In this document: positions 8,336 to 19,005 of the stretch, one piece after another
How the letters are laid out: each line of letters begins with the position of its first letter
Position numbering within the stretch: position 1 is the stretch's first letter
Source of the DNA: Mycobacterium sp.
GTDB taxonomy: Bacteria; Actinomycetota; Actinomycetes; Mycobacteriales; Mycobacteriaceae
Reading direction: 5' to 3'
Length of the DNA stretch: 64,000 bases
Assembly (NCBI GenBank): GCA_016197405.1
Contig: JACPVR010000009.1
Location: 1-64,000 of the forward strand
Position numbers and translations under genes: made by a program
The notes under the pieces: model-generated
What the model saw: only the letters and a program-made list of their open reading frames with translations
Databases searched by the model: none
What the model was told of the DNA's origin: nothing

Positions 8336-10453
8336 GTGCCTGCCGTAGACCGGAGCATCCTCGGGGATCACCGCGAGCTCAGGTTCTTCGGCATCCTCCC
8401 GGTAGTGGCGCCCGGACCGCGCCGTGCCCTCGTACTCCGGCAGCCGGTGCCGCGAGGACACCGGGCCCACCGGCGGTGGATCGTCGTGCCCGCCGAAAAG
8501 ATCGGCGAAATCGGCGGACATCTCCTCGATGCGGCTCGACAGCCGGTCGAATCCGTCACCGCCCCGCGTCCACTCGTCGGCGACGACATGAAAACCGTTG
8601 TGGCCGTAGTCGATCGGCTCTGTTCCGGGATCACCCGGATCAGGTTCGGTGAGCAGGCTGCGCCAGGATTCGACGGGCGCGCTGTGCCAGGTGTCGGCAG
8701 GAGCATGCCGCGGACGTTCGACTCGGATGCCCAGCGGTTCGGTCACGCCGTCGTCGGCCGAGACCGGATCGACCGGTTCGGTGTCGGGCTCACGGATGAC
8801 GATCAGTTCGATATAGCTGTCGTCATCGTCGTGCACGAAACCGTCGGGATAGCGGACCGGATCGGGGTCTGCGGCCGGTGTGGGCGCGGTGTCTCGCACC
8901 CTGGCCCGCAGCGCGGTGTTACCGCGCGGGGCCCGGGGCGCCTCGGCCCTGCCTGCGGTCCGCCCGGCCACCGCCCCGAGCAGGAACATCGCGGCGATCA
9001 CCCCGAACAGTGCGACGAAGGCGGGCAGCAGCATCGACTGGGACAGCGCCGCGGCGAACGGTTCCCGCAGGAACTCCGGCAACTGCGCGACGGCGGCCCC
9101 GGCAGGTTGGGGCGGGCGGCCGTCGGGCACCTCGGTGCCGATCCGCGACGACATGAACGCCGCGATACCGGCGCTGCCCAGAACCGAACCGACCTGGCGC
9201 ACCGCGTTGTAGACCCCGGATCCGGCACCGGCCTTGTCCGGCGGTAGGTCGCGGGTGGCGGTCGCGGCCAGCGGCGTCCAGATGAACGCCATGCCGACGC
9301 CCATCCCGACGAACGGCAGCACCAACCGCCAGATCGGCGTGGCCGGCGCCATCTCGATCGACAGCCAGGTCAACGACACCGCAAGCATCGAGAATCCGAA
9401 ACCCACCACCGGACCCGGGTGCGCGCGGTCGACGATCCTGCCCACGACCGGCGCGAGCACACCGGTGGCGATCGCCATGGGCGCGGTCAGCAGCGCCGAC
9501 TCGGTGGGTGTCAAACCGCACACCACCTGGGCGTAGAACATCGCCGGCACGATCATCGCGGTGACGACGAACCCGATGACCGCGACGCCGACGTTGGCGA
9601 GGCTGAAGTTCCGGTCGGCGAAGATACTCAACGGGATGAGCGGCTCGTTGGTGTTGACGGCCTGCCAGTAGACGAACGCGGCCATCAGCACCAGGCCCGC
9701 CGCGACCATGCCCCAGATCCACAACGACCAGTGGTTGTCCTCGCCCTCCTGCAGGCCGAACACCACCAGGAACATCGCGGCGCCGGACAGCAGCACACCG
9801 AGCACGTCGAAGCGTCGGCGATTGGTGGGCAGTGACGGGATCAGCCACACCGCCAGCACCAGGCCGATGACGCCGATCGGCACGTTGACCAAGAAGATCC
9901 ACTGCCAGCCCAGGTGGTCGACGAGCACGCCACCGGCCAACGGACCGACCAGCGTCGCCACCCCGGCCGTGGCGCCCCACACACTCGTCGCGGCGCCGCG
10001 GCGCTCCGGCGGGAAGATCCGGGTGATCATCGACAGTGTCTGCGGTGTCAGCAGTGCCGCGCCGATGCCTTGCAGCACCCGGGCAGCCACCAGCACCCCG
10101 ATGGACGGGGCCAGCGCACACCACAGCGATGCGGCGGTGAAGACCGTCAACCCGACGATGTAGAGATTCTTGGGCCCGAACTGGTCGCCGAGCCGGCCGG
10201 CCAGCAGCAGCGGGACCGCACAGGCCAGCAGATAGGCGCTGGTGACCCACAGCACGGTGTCGTAGTCGGTGCCCAGCTTCTCCATGATGCTGGGATTGGC
10301 GACCGCGACGATCGTCGAGTCGACCAGGATCATGAAGAAGCCGACCATCATGGCCCACAGCGCGTGCCACGGATTGGACGAGCCGGTGGACACCGACCAT
10401 GCGGGGGCGGACCGGCGCTGGGCGTTTCGCCCGCGTGTGGGCGCACCCATCAT
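8321..10453 (-). CDS. DHA2-type MFS drug exporter with long acidic cytoplasmic tail
   Basis: This roughly 710-residue protein resembles EmrB/QacA proton-drug antiporters and corresponds by position to Rv1250. About 14 membrane segments occupy residues 30-510. Motif A-like [15 protein letters not shown] and motif C-like [20 protein letters not shown] are visible. The last 190 or so residues are hydrophilic and rich in Asp, Glu, Pro and Arg, with no membrane segment, so they should hang in the cytoplasm. The ATG at 10453 is preferred because GAGG at 10462-10459 is five bases upstream; an in-frame GTG at 10459 overlaps that site. Its 3' end overlaps the convergent rhodanese gene by 15 bases. Confidence 0.9.
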   Translation of the reverse strand: MMGAPTRGRNAQRRSAPAWSVSTGSSNPWHALWAMMVGFFMILVDSTIVAVANPSIMEKLGTDYDTVLWVTSAYLLACAVPLLLAGRLGDQFGPKNLYIVGLTVFTAASLWCALAPSIGVLVAARVLQGIGAALLTPQTLSMITRIFPPERRGAATSVWGATAGVATLVGPLAGGVLVDHLGWQWIFLVNVPIGVIGLVLAVWLIPSLPTNRRRFDVLGVLLSGAAMFLVVFGLQEGEDNHWSLWIWGMVAAGLVLMAAFVYWQAVNTNEPLIPLSIFADRNFSLANVGVAVIGFVVTAMIVPAMFYAQVVCGLTPTESALLTAPMAIATGVLAPVVGRIVDRAHPGPVVGFGFSMLAVSLTWLSIEMAPATPIWRLVLPFVGMGVGMAFIWTPLAATATRDLPPDKAGAGSGVYNAVRQVGSVLGSAGIAAFMSSRIGTEVPDGRPPQPAGAAVAQLPEFLREPFAAALSQSMLLPAFVALFGVIAAMFLLGAVAGRTAGRAEAPRAPRGNTALRARVRDTAPTPAADPDPVRYPDGFVHDDDDSYIELIVIREPDTEPVDPVSADDGVTEPLGIRVERPRHAPADTWHSAPVESWRSLLTEPDPGDPGTEPIDYGHNGFHVVADEWTRGGDGFDRLSSRIEEMSADFADLFGGHDDPPPVGPVSSRHRLPEYEGTARSGRHYREDAEEPELAVIPEDAPVYGRHSQGG

Positions 10454-10573
10454 CGCCACCTCGTTCCGGCCGGATCCGTCGATGTCCGGTTCACCCGCAT
10501 GGTGCCAGCCCAGACTGGCGGGCCCCCAGCGGCACCGACGTGATCGCCGCGACGATACCGGACGTCGTGGAGG

Positions 10574-11794
10574 TCAGGCGGGTTCGGCAACCAGTTCCCG
10601 GCGGCCCTCACGCACCGACAGCAGCGCGAGCAATGCGATGACCAAAGTGCTGGCCATGACGATCGCGAGCGCAGGCTCGTCGTTGCCGAGCACCCCGACC
10701 AGCGGCGCGATCGCGGCACCGACGCCGAACTGCGCGGCGCCCAGCACCGCCGCCGCGGTACCGGAGGCTTCGTGGTGCCGCGACAGTGCGACGGCGGGCG
10801 CGTTGGGCAGCACCAGCCCGACTGCGGCGAGGATGGCCCACACCGGCAGCAGGAACCCGACCACCCCACCGGTGTGGGTCAGCGTCAGCACCACGAACAC
10901 CACGCCCGCGGTGGTGGCGCCGAACAGCGCCCACTGCATGATGAGCTGCGGGGCGAACCGGCGCAGCAAGACCACGTTGAACTGCGTCGCCGCGATCAGC
11001 GCCACCGCGCCCGCACCGAAAACCAGCGCGAAGACCTGCTGGTCGAGGCCGTAGTGACCCTGCAGGACGAAAGGTGCCGCGGCGATGTAGGCGAAGAGCC
11101 CCGCCATCCCCAGCGCACCGACCACCACCAGGACCACGAATTTGGTGTCGCGCAGCAGTACGGCGTAGGTCGCCAGCACCGAACGCACCCGCAGCGGCCT
11201 GCGATGCTGCGGCGGCAGGGTCTCCGGAAGCGCGAGGATCGCCAGCAGCAACAGTCCGCCCGCCAGCACCGCGAGCGCCGCGAAGACCCAGTGCCACGAT
11301 CCGTACAGCAGCACCGCGGCGCCCAGCGACGGCGCCACCACCGGCGCGACCCCGAGCACCAGCATCAGCCGCGACATCACCGTAGCGGCCACCGACTCCT
11401 CGAACAGGTCACCGACCACCGCGACGGCGACCACCATGGCCGCGGCCGCACCCATGCCCTGCAGCGCCCGGGCCACCCCGAGCAATGCGATGTTCGGGGC
11501 CAGCAGGCACAACGCCGAGGCCACCATGTGCAGCACGATGCCGGCCATCAGCGGCCTGCGCCGTCCCAGTGAATCCGACAGCGGACCGACCACCAACTGA
11601 CCGAGCGCCAAGCCGGCCAAGGTGCCGGTCAGCGTCAGCTGCGCCACCGACGATGTCACCGACAATTCCTCGGCGATGCGCGGCAGCGCGGGCAGATACA
11701 TGTCGATCGTGAGCGGACCGAGTGCCACCAACGCACCGAGAACGATGATCATCCGGGTCCGACTGGGCGCGCGCATACCCGAATCCAAGGCCAT
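10574..11794 (-). CDS. Bcr/CflA-family MFS drug exporter
   Basis: This 406-residue transporter has about 12 hydrophobic segments and the Bcr/CflA hallmark near the N-terminus, LGPLTIDMYLPALPRIAEEL (about 25-44). LVVGPLSDSLGRRRPL (motif A) follows. The family expels drugs such as bicyclomycin and chloramphenicol using the proton gradient; the real substrate is unknown. It lies 120 bases upstream of the DHA2 exporter on the same strand, so the two could be co-transcribed. An in-frame ATG six codons further in (MRAPSRTRM) is an alternative start. Confidence 0.9.
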   Translation of the reverse strand: MALDSGMRAPSRTRMIIVLGALVALGPLTIDMYLPALPRIAEELSVTSSVAQLTLTGTLAGLALGQLVVGPLSDSLGRRRPLMAGIVLHMVASALCLLAPNIALLGVARALQGMGAAAAMVVAVAVVGDLFEESVAATVMSRLMLVLGVAPVVAPSLGAAVLLYGSWHWVFAALAVLAGGLLLLAILALPETLPPQHRRPLRVRSVLATYAVLLRDTKFVVLVVVGALGMAGLFAYIAAAPFVLQGHYGLDQQVFALVFGAGAVALIAATQFNVVLLRRFAPQLIMQWALFGATTAGVVFVVLTLTHTGGVVGFLLPVWAILAAVGLVLPNAPAVALSRHHEASGTAAAVLGAAQFGVGAAIAPLVGVLGNDEPALAIVMASTLVIALLALLSVREGRRELVAEPA

Positions 11795-11935
11795 GACTCT
11801 GCACAGCGCGACTTCGGCGCGAATTCTTCCCGATCGACCGGACAGTGACCGCGGTCACTGCCGGGCACTCGATAACGGCTGCTGTTCGTTGCCCTACAGC
11901 TAGCCTGATTGTCAGGTACTTCCCAGGAGGAAGAT

Positions 11936-12685
11936 ATGAGTTTGGGCCGCAAGAAGACCGATTCGACCAATCTGCCCGCCACGATCGACGACGACCCCAG
12001 CGCCGCGGCGCGACTGCTGTCGCATGTCATCGAGTCGGGCTCACGCGTGCAGGCGCCCGCGATCCGCGCCTATGTGGACAGGCTGCGCAAGCAGAACCCC
12101 GGCGCCGGCCCGGCCGAGATCGTCACCAAACTGGAGAAGCACTATCTGGCCGCGGTGATGGCCAGCGGTGCCGCGGTGGGATCGGCGGCACTGCTGCCGG
12201 GTATCGGGACGCTGGCGGCGATGTCGGCGGTGGCCGGCGAGACCGTGGTGTTCCTGGAGGCCACGACGGTGTTCGCACTGGCCGTCGCCGAGGTGCACGG
12301 CGTGCCCGCGACCGATCGTGAACGCCGGCGCACCCTGGTGCTGGCCGTCCTGGTCGGCGAGGACGGTAAGCGCGCGGTGGCCGACCTGATCGGGCCCGGA
12401 CGCACCAACGGCGCCTGGCTCGGCGAGGGTGCCGCGGCGCTGCCGCTACCGGCGGTCTCCCAGATCAACTCCCGGCTGCTGAAGTACTTCGTGAAGAAGT
12501 ACACCCTCAAACGCGGCGCGCTGGCGTTCGGCAAGATGCTGCCGATCGGTATCGGCGCCGTCATCGGTGGCGGTGGTAACCGGCTGATGGGCAAGAAGAT
12601 CGTCAACAACGCCCGGACCGCCTACGGCCCGGCGCCGGCACGCTGGCCGGGCACCCTGCACGTGTTGCCGTCGGCGACCCCCTAG
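11936..12685 (+). CDS. Conserved mycobacterial membrane-associated protein (Rv1249c type)
   Basis: This 249-residue protein of unknown function begins at an ATG with a strong AGGAGG site three to four bases upstream (around 11925-11932). The N-terminus MSLGRKKTDSTNLPATIDD and the following helix-rich region match Rv1249c as I recall it. Hydrophobic stretches at about 75-125 (including SAALLPGIGTLAAMSAVAGE) and 200-222 suggest membrane association. It lies directly upstream of kgd in the same direction, 188 bases apart. No enzyme motif is visible. Confidence 0.8.
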   Translation: MSLGRKKTDSTNLPATIDDDPSAAARLLSHVIESGSRVQAPAIRAYVDRLRKQNPGAGPAEIVTKLEKHYLAAVMASGAAVGSAALLPGIGTLAAMSAVAGETVVFLEATTVFALAVAEVHGVPATDRERRRTLVLAVLVGEDGKRAVADLIGPGRTNGAWLGEGAAALPLPAVSQINSRLLKYFVKKYTLKRGALAFGKMLPIGIGAVIGGGGNRLMGKKIVNNARTAYGPAPARWPGTLHVLPSATP

Positions 12686-12873
12686 CAACCGCTGAGCGCA
12701 CGAATGGCAGTGACGTGGTCCGCGGTGCCGCCGAAGGGTTAGCCTTTATGCGGCGGAATGGCCGGGTGCCCGCCGCGCGCAACGACGACGCTTGAGCCCG
12801 GCGCCGACAATGTGGCAAGCAGCCGCAGCGCAACGCTTGCCGAACCGAGAATGAATTGAGGCGAGTAGCTGCC

Positions 12874-15800
12874 GTGAGCAGTACAACTTCACCCTTCGGC
12901 CAAAACGAGTGGTTGGTCGAGGAGATGTACCGGAAGTTCCGTGACGATCCGTCATCGGTCGATCCGAGCTGGCACGAATTCCTCGTCGACTACGACCCGG
13001 ATCCGATCACCGCGGTCCCCGCGACCTCCGGTAACGGCAAGGCCGCCGCCCCGGCGCCGCCGGCCGCTCCGCCCGCACCCACGCCTGCTCCGGCAAAACC
13101 GGCACCGCCTGCCGCGGAGCCCGCCAAGGCCGCCAAGCCCGAGTCGCCGGCCAAGGAGTCTGCACCCGCCAAGCCCGCCACCCCGGCCAAACCGGCCGAA
13201 TCCTCCGACGACGAGACGCAGGTGCTGCGCGGTGCCGCCGCGGCCGTCGTCAAGAACATGAACTCCTCGCTGGACGTCCCGACCGCGACCAGCGTCCGGG
13301 CCATCCCGGCGAAACTGATGATCGACAACCGCATCGTCATCAACAACCACCTCAAGCGCACCCGCGGCGGCAAAATCAGCTTCACGCACCTGCTGGGCTT
13401 CGCCATCGTGCAGGCGGTCAAGAGCTTCCCGAACATGAACCGGCACTTCGCCGAGATCGACGGCAAGCCCAACGTGGTCACCCCGGCCCACACCAATCTG
13501 GGCCTGGCCATCGACCTGCAGGGCAAGGACGGCAAGCGCACGCTGGTCGTCGCCGCCATCAAGAACTGCGAGACGATGGCCTTCGGCCAGTTCATCGCGG
13601 CCTACGAGGACATCGTGCGGCGGGCCCGCGACGGCAAGCTGACCGCCGAGGACTTCGGCGGCGTGACGATCTCGCTGACCAACCCCGGCACGCTGGGCAC
13701 CGTGCACTCCGTGCCGCGGCTGATGGCCGGCCAGGGCGCGATCATCGGTGCCGGTGCCATGGAGTACCCCGCCGAATTCCAGGGCGCCAGCGAAGAGCGC
13801 ATCGCCGAGATGGGCCTGGGCAAGCTGATCACGCTGACCTCGACCTACGACCACCGCATCATCCAGGGTGCGGAGTCCGGCGATTTCCTGCGCACGGTGC
13901 ACCAACTGTTGCTGGCCGACGAGTTCTACGACGAGATCTTCTTCGAACTCGGTATCCCCTACGAGCCGGTGCGCTGGCGCATCGACAACCCCGACTCGAT
14001 CGCCGACAAGAACGCCCGGGTCATCGAGCTCATCGCGGCCTACCGCAACCGCGGTCACCTGATGGCCGATACCGACCCGCTGCGGCTGGACAAGACCCGG
14101 TTCCGCAGCCACCCCGATCTCGACGTGCTCAGCCACGGGTTGACGCTGTGGGACCTCGACCGCGAGTTCAAGGTCAACGGGTTCGCCGGCAAGGAATACA
14201 AGAAGCTGCGCGATGTGCTCTCGGTGCTGCGCGACGCCTACTGCCGCCATGTCGGTGTGGAGTACACCCACATCCTCGAGCCCGAGCAGCAGCAGTGGCT
14301 GCAGGAGCGCATCGAGGTCAAGCACGAGAAACCGACGGTCGCCCAGCAGAAGTACATTCTGAGCAAGCTCAACGCCGCCGAGGCGTTCGAGACCTTCCTG
14401 CAGACCAAATACGTTGGGCAGAAACGCTTCTCGCTGGAAGGCGCGGAGACCATCATCCCGATGATGGATGCCGCGATCGACCAGTGCGCCGAGCACGGCC
14501 TCGACGAGGTCGTCATCGGTATGCCGCACCGCGGCCGGCTCAACGTGCTGGCCAATATCGTCGGCAAGCCCTATGTGCAGATCTTCAACGAGTTCGAGGG
14601 CAACCTGAACCCGTCGCAGGCGCACGGCTCCGGTGACGTCAAGTACCACCTGGGCGCCTCGGGCAATTACATCCAGATGTTCGGCGACAACGACATCGAG
14701 GTGTCGCTGACCGCCAACCCGTCACACCTGGAAGCGGTCGATCCGGTGCTGGAGGGCCTGGTCCGGGCCAAGCAGGATCTGCTCGACAAGGGTGACAACG
14801 CCGACGGGTTCACCGTCGTCCCGTTGATGCTGCACGGTGACGCGGCGTTCGCCGGTCAGGGCGTGGTGGCCGAAACGCTGAACCTCGCCCTGCTGCGGGG
14901 TTACCGGGTCGGCGGCACCATCCACATGATCGTCAACAACCAGGTCGGTTTCACCACGTCGCCGGAGAACTCGCGGTCCAGCGAGTACTGCACCGATGTC
15001 GCGAAAATGGTTGGCGCGCCGATCTTCCACGTCAACGGTGACGATCCGGAAGCCTGCGTGTGGGTCGCCAAACTGGCCGTCGACTTCCGGCAGAAGTTCA
15101 AGAAGGACGTCGTCATCGACATGCTGTGCTACCGCCGTCGCGGGCACAACGAGGGTGACGATCCGTCGATGACGCAGCCGTCGATGTATGACGTCATCGA
15201 CCACAAGCGCGGTGTCCGCAAGACCTACACCGAAGCCCTCATCGGCCGCGGCGATATCTCGATCAAGGAGGCCGAGGACGCCCTGCGCGACTACCAGGGT
15301 CAGCTCGAGCGGGTCTTCAACGAGGTTCGCGATCTGGAGAAGCACGAGGTCGAGCCCAGCGAGTCCGTCGAGAGCGATCAGGTGATACCGCAGGGTATGA
15401 CCACCGCGGTGGACAAGGCCATGCTGGCGCGTATCGGTGATGCGCATCTGGCCTTCCCGGAGGGCTTCACGGTGCATCCGCGGGTCAAGCCGGTGCTGGA
15501 CAAGCGGCGCGAGATGTCCTACGAGGGCAAGATCGACTGGGCGTTCGGCGAACTGCTCGCGCTGGGATCGCTTGTCGCCGAAGGCAAGCTGATCAGGCTT
15601 TCGGGTCAGGACACCCGCCGGGGCACGTTCACCCAGCGGCACTCGGTGATCATCGACCGCAAGACCGGCCAGGAGTTCACCCCGCTGGACCTGCTGACCA
15701 TCAACGAGGACGGCACCCCCACCGGCGGCAAGTTCCTGGTGTACGACTCCCCGCTGTCGGAGTTCGCCACCGTCGGTTTCGAATACGGATACTCGGTGGG

Positions 15801-16590
15801 CAACCCGGACGCAATGGTGTTGTGGGAGGCGCAGTTCGGCGACTTCCTCAACGGTGCGCAGTCGGTCATCGACGAGTTCATCAGCTCCGGTGAGGCCAAG
15901 TGGGGCCAGACCTCCGATGTGGTGCTGCTGCTGCCGCACGGCCACGAGGGCCAGGGACCCGACCACACCTCGGGGCGTATCGAGCGTTTCCTGCAGCTGT
16001 GCGCCGAAGGGTCGATGACGGTGGCGCAGCCGTCGACACCGGCGAACTACTTCCACCTGTTGCGCCGGCATTCGCTGGACGGGATCCACCGGCCGCTGAT
16101 CGTCTTCACACCGAAGTCGATGCTGCGAAACAAGGCCGCCGTCAGCGATATTCGCGATTTCACCGAGCAGAAGTTCCGCTCGGTGCTCGAGGAGCCCACC
16201 TACGAGGTGGGTACCGGCGAACGCGACAAGGTCACCCGGATCCTGTTGTGCAGCGGCAAGCTGTACTACGAGCTGGTGGCGCGCAAGGCCAAGGACAAGC
16301 GTGACGATGTGGCCATCGTGCGTATCGAGCAGCTCTACCCGCTGCCGCCGCGCCGGCTGGGCAAGGTGCTCGCCTCCTACGCCAACGCCAAGGAGTTCTT
16401 CTGGGTCCAGGAGGAGCCGGCGAACCAAGGTCCGTGGCCGACATTCGGTCTGGCACTGCCCGAGTTGCTGCCCGACATCCTGACCGGGATCAAGCGGATC
16501 TCCCGGCGCGCGATGTCAGCTCCGTCATCGGGATCGTCGAAGGTGCACGCCGTCGAGCATCAGGAAATCCTCGACGAGGCTTTCGGCTAG
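12874..16590 (+). CDS. kgd: Multifunctional 2-oxoglutarate enzyme (alpha-ketoglutarate decarboxylase/dehydrogenase)
   Basis: This 1238-residue protein is close in length to M. tuberculosis Kgd (about 1231). It combines a thiamine-diphosphate E1 domain with an E2-type succinyltransferase domain and links 2-oxoglutarate to the TCA cycle. In order: a conserved N-terminal helix ([18 protein letters not shown]), a Pro/Ala/Lys linker (about 45-110), and the acyltransferase domain with catalytic DHR at 326-328. The E1 part follows, with [23 protein letters not shown] and NNQVGFTT for cofactor binding. The GTG at 12874 gives the family start [12 protein letters not shown]; the TTG at 12856 only adds non-conserved residues. 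It lacks a lipoyl domain, as usual for Kgd. A large hairpin follows the stop. Confidence 0.97.
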   Translation: MSSTTSPFGQNEWLVEEMYRKFRDDPSSVDPSWHEFLVDYDPDPITAVPATSGNGKAAAPAPPAAPPAPTPAPAKPAPPAAEPAKAAKPESPAKESAPAKPATPAKPAESSDDETQVLRGAAAAVVKNMNSSLDVPTATSVRAIPAKLMIDNRIVINNHLKRTRGGKISFTHLLGFAIVQAVKSFPNMNRHFAEIDGKPNVVTPAHTNLGLAIDLQGKDGKRTLVVAAIKNCETMAFGQFIAAYEDIVRRARDGKLTAEDFGGVTISLTNPGTLGTVHSVPRLMAGQGAIIGAGAMEYPAEFQGASEERIAEMGLGKLITLTSTYDHRIIQGAESGDFLRTVHQLLLADEFYDEIFFELGIPYEPVRWRIDNPDSIADKNARVIELIAAYRNRGHLMADTDPLRLDKTRFRSHPDLDVLSHGLTLWDLDREFKVNGFAGKEYKKLRDVLSVLRDAYCRHVGVEYTHILEPEQQQWLQERIEVKHEKPTVAQQKYILSKLNAAEAFETFLQTKYVGQKRFSLEGAETIIPMMDAAIDQCAEHGLDEVVIGMPHRGRLNVLANIVGKPYVQIFNEFEGNLNPSQAHGSGDVKYHLGASGNYIQMFGDNDIEVSLTANPSHLEAVDPVLEGLVRAKQDLLDKGDNADGFTVVPLMLHGDAAFAGQGVVAETLNLALLRGYRVGGTIHMIVNNQVGFTTSPENSRSSEYCTDVAKMVGAPIFHVNGDDPEACVWVAKLAVDFRQKFKKDVVIDMLCYRRRGHNEGDDPSMTQPSMYDVIDHKRGVRKTYTEALIGRGDISIKEAEDALRDYQGQLERVFNEVRDLEKHEVEPSESVESDQVIPQGMTTAVDKAMLARIGDAHLAFPEGFTVHPRVKPVLDKRREMSYEGKIDWAFGELLALGSLVAEGKLIRLSGQDTRRGTFTQRHSVIIDRKTGQEFTPLDLLTINEDGTPTGGKFLVYDSPLSEFATVGFEYGYSVGNPDAMVLWEAQFGDFLNGAQSVIDEFISSGEAKWGQTSDVVLLLPHGHEGQGPDHTSGRIERFLQLCAEGSMTVAQPSTPANYFHLLRRHSLDGIHRPLIVFTPKSMLRNKAAVSDIRDFTEQKFRSVLEEPTYEVGTGERDKVTRILLCSGKLYYELVARKAKDKRDDVAIVRIEQLYPLPPRRLGKVLASYANAKEFFWVQEEPANQGPWPTFGLALPELLPDILTGIKRISRRAMSAPSSGSSKVHAVEHQEILDEAFG

Positions 16591-16601
16591 AGCTTGTAGG
16601 C

Positions 16602-16660
16602 ACGAGTGTGGGCTTGTGTCACGCGATTTCGTCCAGCGCGTGACATAGGCCCACACTCGT
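16602..16660. terminator. 24-bp stem-loop between convergent kgd and a secreted-protein gene
   Basis: Arms 16602-16625 and 16637-16660 are complementary over all 24 positions; the only two deviations from Watson-Crick pairing are G-U wobbles in the plus-strand RNA. The loop has 11 bases. It starts 11 bases after the kgd stop and ends seven bases before the stop of the minus-strand gene, so it could end transcription from both sides. No U-tract follows, as is common in mycobacteria. Confidence 0.65.
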
Positions 16661-16667
16661 CTGCGCA

Positions 16668-16955
16668 CTAGAGGCAGGGGGCGTCGCCCGGCGTGTAGTA
16701 GGGCACCCCGTAGCGGGTGTAGCACGGTGGACGTCCGGCGGCGCGCTGCCGGGCCTCGTCGATGGCGTCGGCGACCACGACACCTTCGAGGGCGCCGACG
16801 CCGGGCACACCGTTGGTGCATCCGTTGACCTCGCCGTTGGGCCCGTTGACCGAACCGCACACATCGGCATGCGCGACCCCCACACCGGCCATCGGAATGA
16901 CGGCGAGCGCAGTCGCGACGAACAGCGAACCCACGAGTCTCTTCACGACGCTCAC
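16668..16955 (-). CDS. Small secreted cysteine-containing protein, unknown function
   Basis: This 95-residue protein has a clear signal peptide: VVKRLVGSLFVATALAVI and a cleavage site after VAHA (about residue 30). The mature part of about 65 residues has four cysteines (CGSVNGPNGEVNGC and PPCYTRY...PCL), enough for two disulfides, and is otherwise Gly/Asn/Pro rich. No known domain is recognised. The start is a GTG at 16955; a second GTG at 16946 would also keep the signal peptide. It reads in the same direction as the DUF732 gene upstream, 38 bases away. Confidence 0.7.
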   Translation of the reverse strand: MSVVKRLVGSLFVATALAVIPMAGVGVAHADVCGSVNGPNGEVNGCTNGVPGVGALEGVVVADAIDEARQRAAGRPPCYTRYGVPYYTPGDAPCL

Positions 16956-16993
16956 TGTAGGGCCGGGACGGCCGTCAGCGGGCCGAATGACGC

Positions 16994-17368
16994 TCAGAAA
17001 ACGTTGCCGAGCAGTCCCAGCGGAAGCGGCGCCTGACCGTTGGCGATGTTCTGTACCGCGCCGGGGCAGAAGATCGATATCGCCACACCGGTGAACATCG
17101 TCGCCGGACCCAGCGGACGGCCCAGGGTGTCGGACACCCGCGAGGCCACATCGGCGACGTTCTGACCGCTCTCGGAGAGCATCGGGCAGACCGACTGGCC
17201 GACCGCCACGGCGTTACCGGGATCGATACCGGTCAATCCGGAGTCGGCGAGCGCGTCGAGGAACGCATCCGAGGGATCGGCCTGGGCGGGGGCGATACCG
17301 AACGCACATCCCAGCAGGCCGGCGGATACGGTGAGCGACGCCAGGGCCGCGATGCGATTGCGCTTCAT
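16994..17368 (-). CDS. DUF732-family small secreted protein
   Basis: This 124-residue exported protein is typical of the mycobacterial DUF732 family. It has MKRNRIAALASL, a hydrophobic core and APAQA cleavage at about residue 32. The mature part contains DPSDAFLDALADSGLTGIDP, and GQSVCPML and SIFCPGAVQNIANG supply the two conserved cysteines. The function is unknown. The start at 17368 is where the signal peptide begins; earlier in-frame codons add a non-conserved stretch. Confidence 0.85.
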   Translation of the reverse strand: MKRNRIAALASLTVSAGLLGCAFGIAPAQADPSDAFLDALADSGLTGIDPGNAVAVGQSVCPMLSESGQNVADVASRVSDTLGRPLGPATMFTGVAISIFCPGAVQNIANGQAPLPLGLLGNVF

Positions 17369-17505
17369 AACGTGGCCATCGTATGCCGGAACGCCGCCGT
17401 TACCGTCGGCGTAGGCGACGGGCGAACACATTGCCCTGCAGATCGCCCCAATTAGGTGCAATTTGTACCTAGCGCCGCGCGGCCGGAAGTCACAGGCTCG
17501 GTGAC

Positions 17506-19005
17506 GTGCCTGAGATCACAGCAAGCCTGCCCGCCCACGTCGACGTCCTGATCGTCGGGGCCGGCATATCGGGTATCGGTATGGCCCACTACCTGGCCGC
17601 CGATCAGCCCGGACGCACCTTCGCCGTGGTGGACAGCCGCAACGCGATCGGCGGTACCTGGGATCTGTTCCGCTACCCCGGTATCCGGTCCGACTCCGAC
17701 CTGCACACCTTCGGCTACGAGTTCAAGCCGTGGACCTCGGACAACGCGATCGCCGACGCCCACGAGATCCTGTCCTACCTGCACGAGGTCATCGAAGAGG
17801 ACGACCTGGCCCGGCACATCCACCTGGGCTATCACGTCAGCGCGGCGGACTGGTCGTCGGCCGAGCAGCACTGGACCATAAGCCTGCAGCGCAGCACCGA
17901 CGGCGAGACCGTCGAACTGACCAGCTCGTTCCTGTTCTGTGCCAGCGGCTACTACGACTACGACAGCGGCTACACGCCGGAATTCCCCGGCAGCGCCGAC
18001 TTCGGCGGCACCATCGTGCACCCGCAGCACTGGCCGGAGGATCTGGACTACACCGGCAAGAACGTCGTCGTCATCGGCAGCGGCGCGACGGCCGTCACGC
18101 TGATCCCCGCGATGGCCGACCAGGTCGCCCACATCACCATGCTGCAGCGGTCACCGTCCTACGTGTTGTCGATACCGCGCCAGGACCCCATCGCCAACGG
18201 GTTGCGCAAGGTGCTGCCGGCCAAGCTGGCCTACCGGATCACCCGGTTCTTCAACATCCGCCGCCAGCAGCTCATCTACTACCTGGCTCAGCACCACCCC
18301 ACGCGGGTGCGCAAGGTCATCCGCAACCTGGTGGCCCGCGCGCTGCCCGAGGGTTACGACGTCGACACCCACTTCAACCCGAAGTACAACCCGTGGGACC
18401 AGCGACTGTGCATGGTGCCCGACGGAGACCTGTTCCGCGCCATCGGCAGCGGTAAGGCATCGGTGGTCACCGACCGCATCGAGACCTTCACCGAAAATGG
18501 CATCCGGCTGGCTTCGGGAACCGAGCTCGACGCCGACATCATCGTCACCGCAACGGGTTTGCAGATCCGGTTGCTCGGCGGTATGACACTGCGGGTCGAC
18601 GGCGAACCGGTCGCGGTCAACGAACGCCTGGTCTACAAATCGATGATGCTCTCGGGCGTGCCGAACTTCGCCTTCCTGGTCGGCTACACCAACATCTCCT
18701 GGACGCTCAAGGTCGACGTGGTGGCCTCGCATCTGACCCGGCTGCTGGCGCACATGGACCGGCACGGCTATGCCGTCGTCACCCCGGTCAACGACGACGC
18801 CGCGATCGAAACCTCGCCGCTGCTGGACTTCCAGGCCGGCTACGTCCAGCGCGCCGCCGATGCGTTACCGCGGCGCGGCTCGCGCGGACCGTGGACGGTG
18901 CAGTACTACGCGCTCGACCAGAAGCGCCTGGCCGGACCCGTCGAGGACACCGCGCTGCAGTTCACCCGGGCCCGTGCGGCGCTGCCCGCAGGCACGCCCG
19001 CATGA
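17506..19005 (+). CDS. EthA-like Baeyer-Villiger flavin monooxygenase
   Basis: This 499-residue cytoplasmic flavoprotein should use FAD, NADPH and oxygen to insert oxygen next to a carbonyl. FAD-binding GAGISG is at 18-23 and the NADPH motif VIGSGATAV near 188-196. The Baeyer-Villiger fingerprint FxGxxxHxxxW is exact (Phe166, Gly168, His172, Trp176). Blocks GTWDLFRYPGIRSDSDLHT and PKYNPWDQRLCMVPDGDLF are close to EthA (Rv3854c) as I recall it, so it is probably a paralogue. It starts with GTG and its stop overlaps the next gene by four bases (ATGA). The coupled hydrolase and dehydrogenase suggest ketone-ester breakdown in three steps. Confidence 0.9.
   Translation: MPEITASLPAHVDVLIVGAGISGIGMAHYLAADQPGRTFAVVDSRNAIGGTWDLFRYPGIRSDSDLHTFGYEFKPWTSDNAIADAHEILSYLHEVIEEDDLARHIHLGYHVSAADWSSAEQHWTISLQRSTDGETVELTSSFLFCASGYYDYDSGYTPEFPGSADFGGTIVHPQHWPEDLDYTGKNVVVIGSGATAVTLIPAMADQVAHITMLQRSPSYVLSIPRQDPIANGLRKVLPAKLAYRITRFFNIRRQQLIYYLAQHHPTRVRKVIRNLVARALPEGYDVDTHFNPKYNPWDQRLCMVPDGDLFRAIGSGKASVVTDRIETFTENGIRLASGTELDADIIVTATGLQIRLLGGMTLRVDGEPVAVNERLVYKSMMLSGVPNFAFLVGYTNISWTLKVDVVASHLTRLLAHMDRHGYAVVTPVNDDAAIETSPLLDFQAGYVQRAADALPRRGSRGPWTVQYYALDQKRLAGPVEDTALQFTRARAALPAGTPA

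Noticed and set aside
12739..12800. A 15-codon leaderless open frame upstream of kgd
   Set aside because: The -10-like TAGCCT is only two bases from the ATG, which does not fit mycobacterial spacing.
13020..13200. Repeat array in kgd
   Set aside because: It is the normal Pro/Ala/Lys-rich linker of Kgd; the units vary and stay in frame.
12952..16428. Two long open frames (over 560 codons each) on the minus strand opposite kgd
   Set aside because: They are antisense to a well-supported enzyme, contain no recognisable domain, and long empty frames are expected in GC-rich coding DNA.
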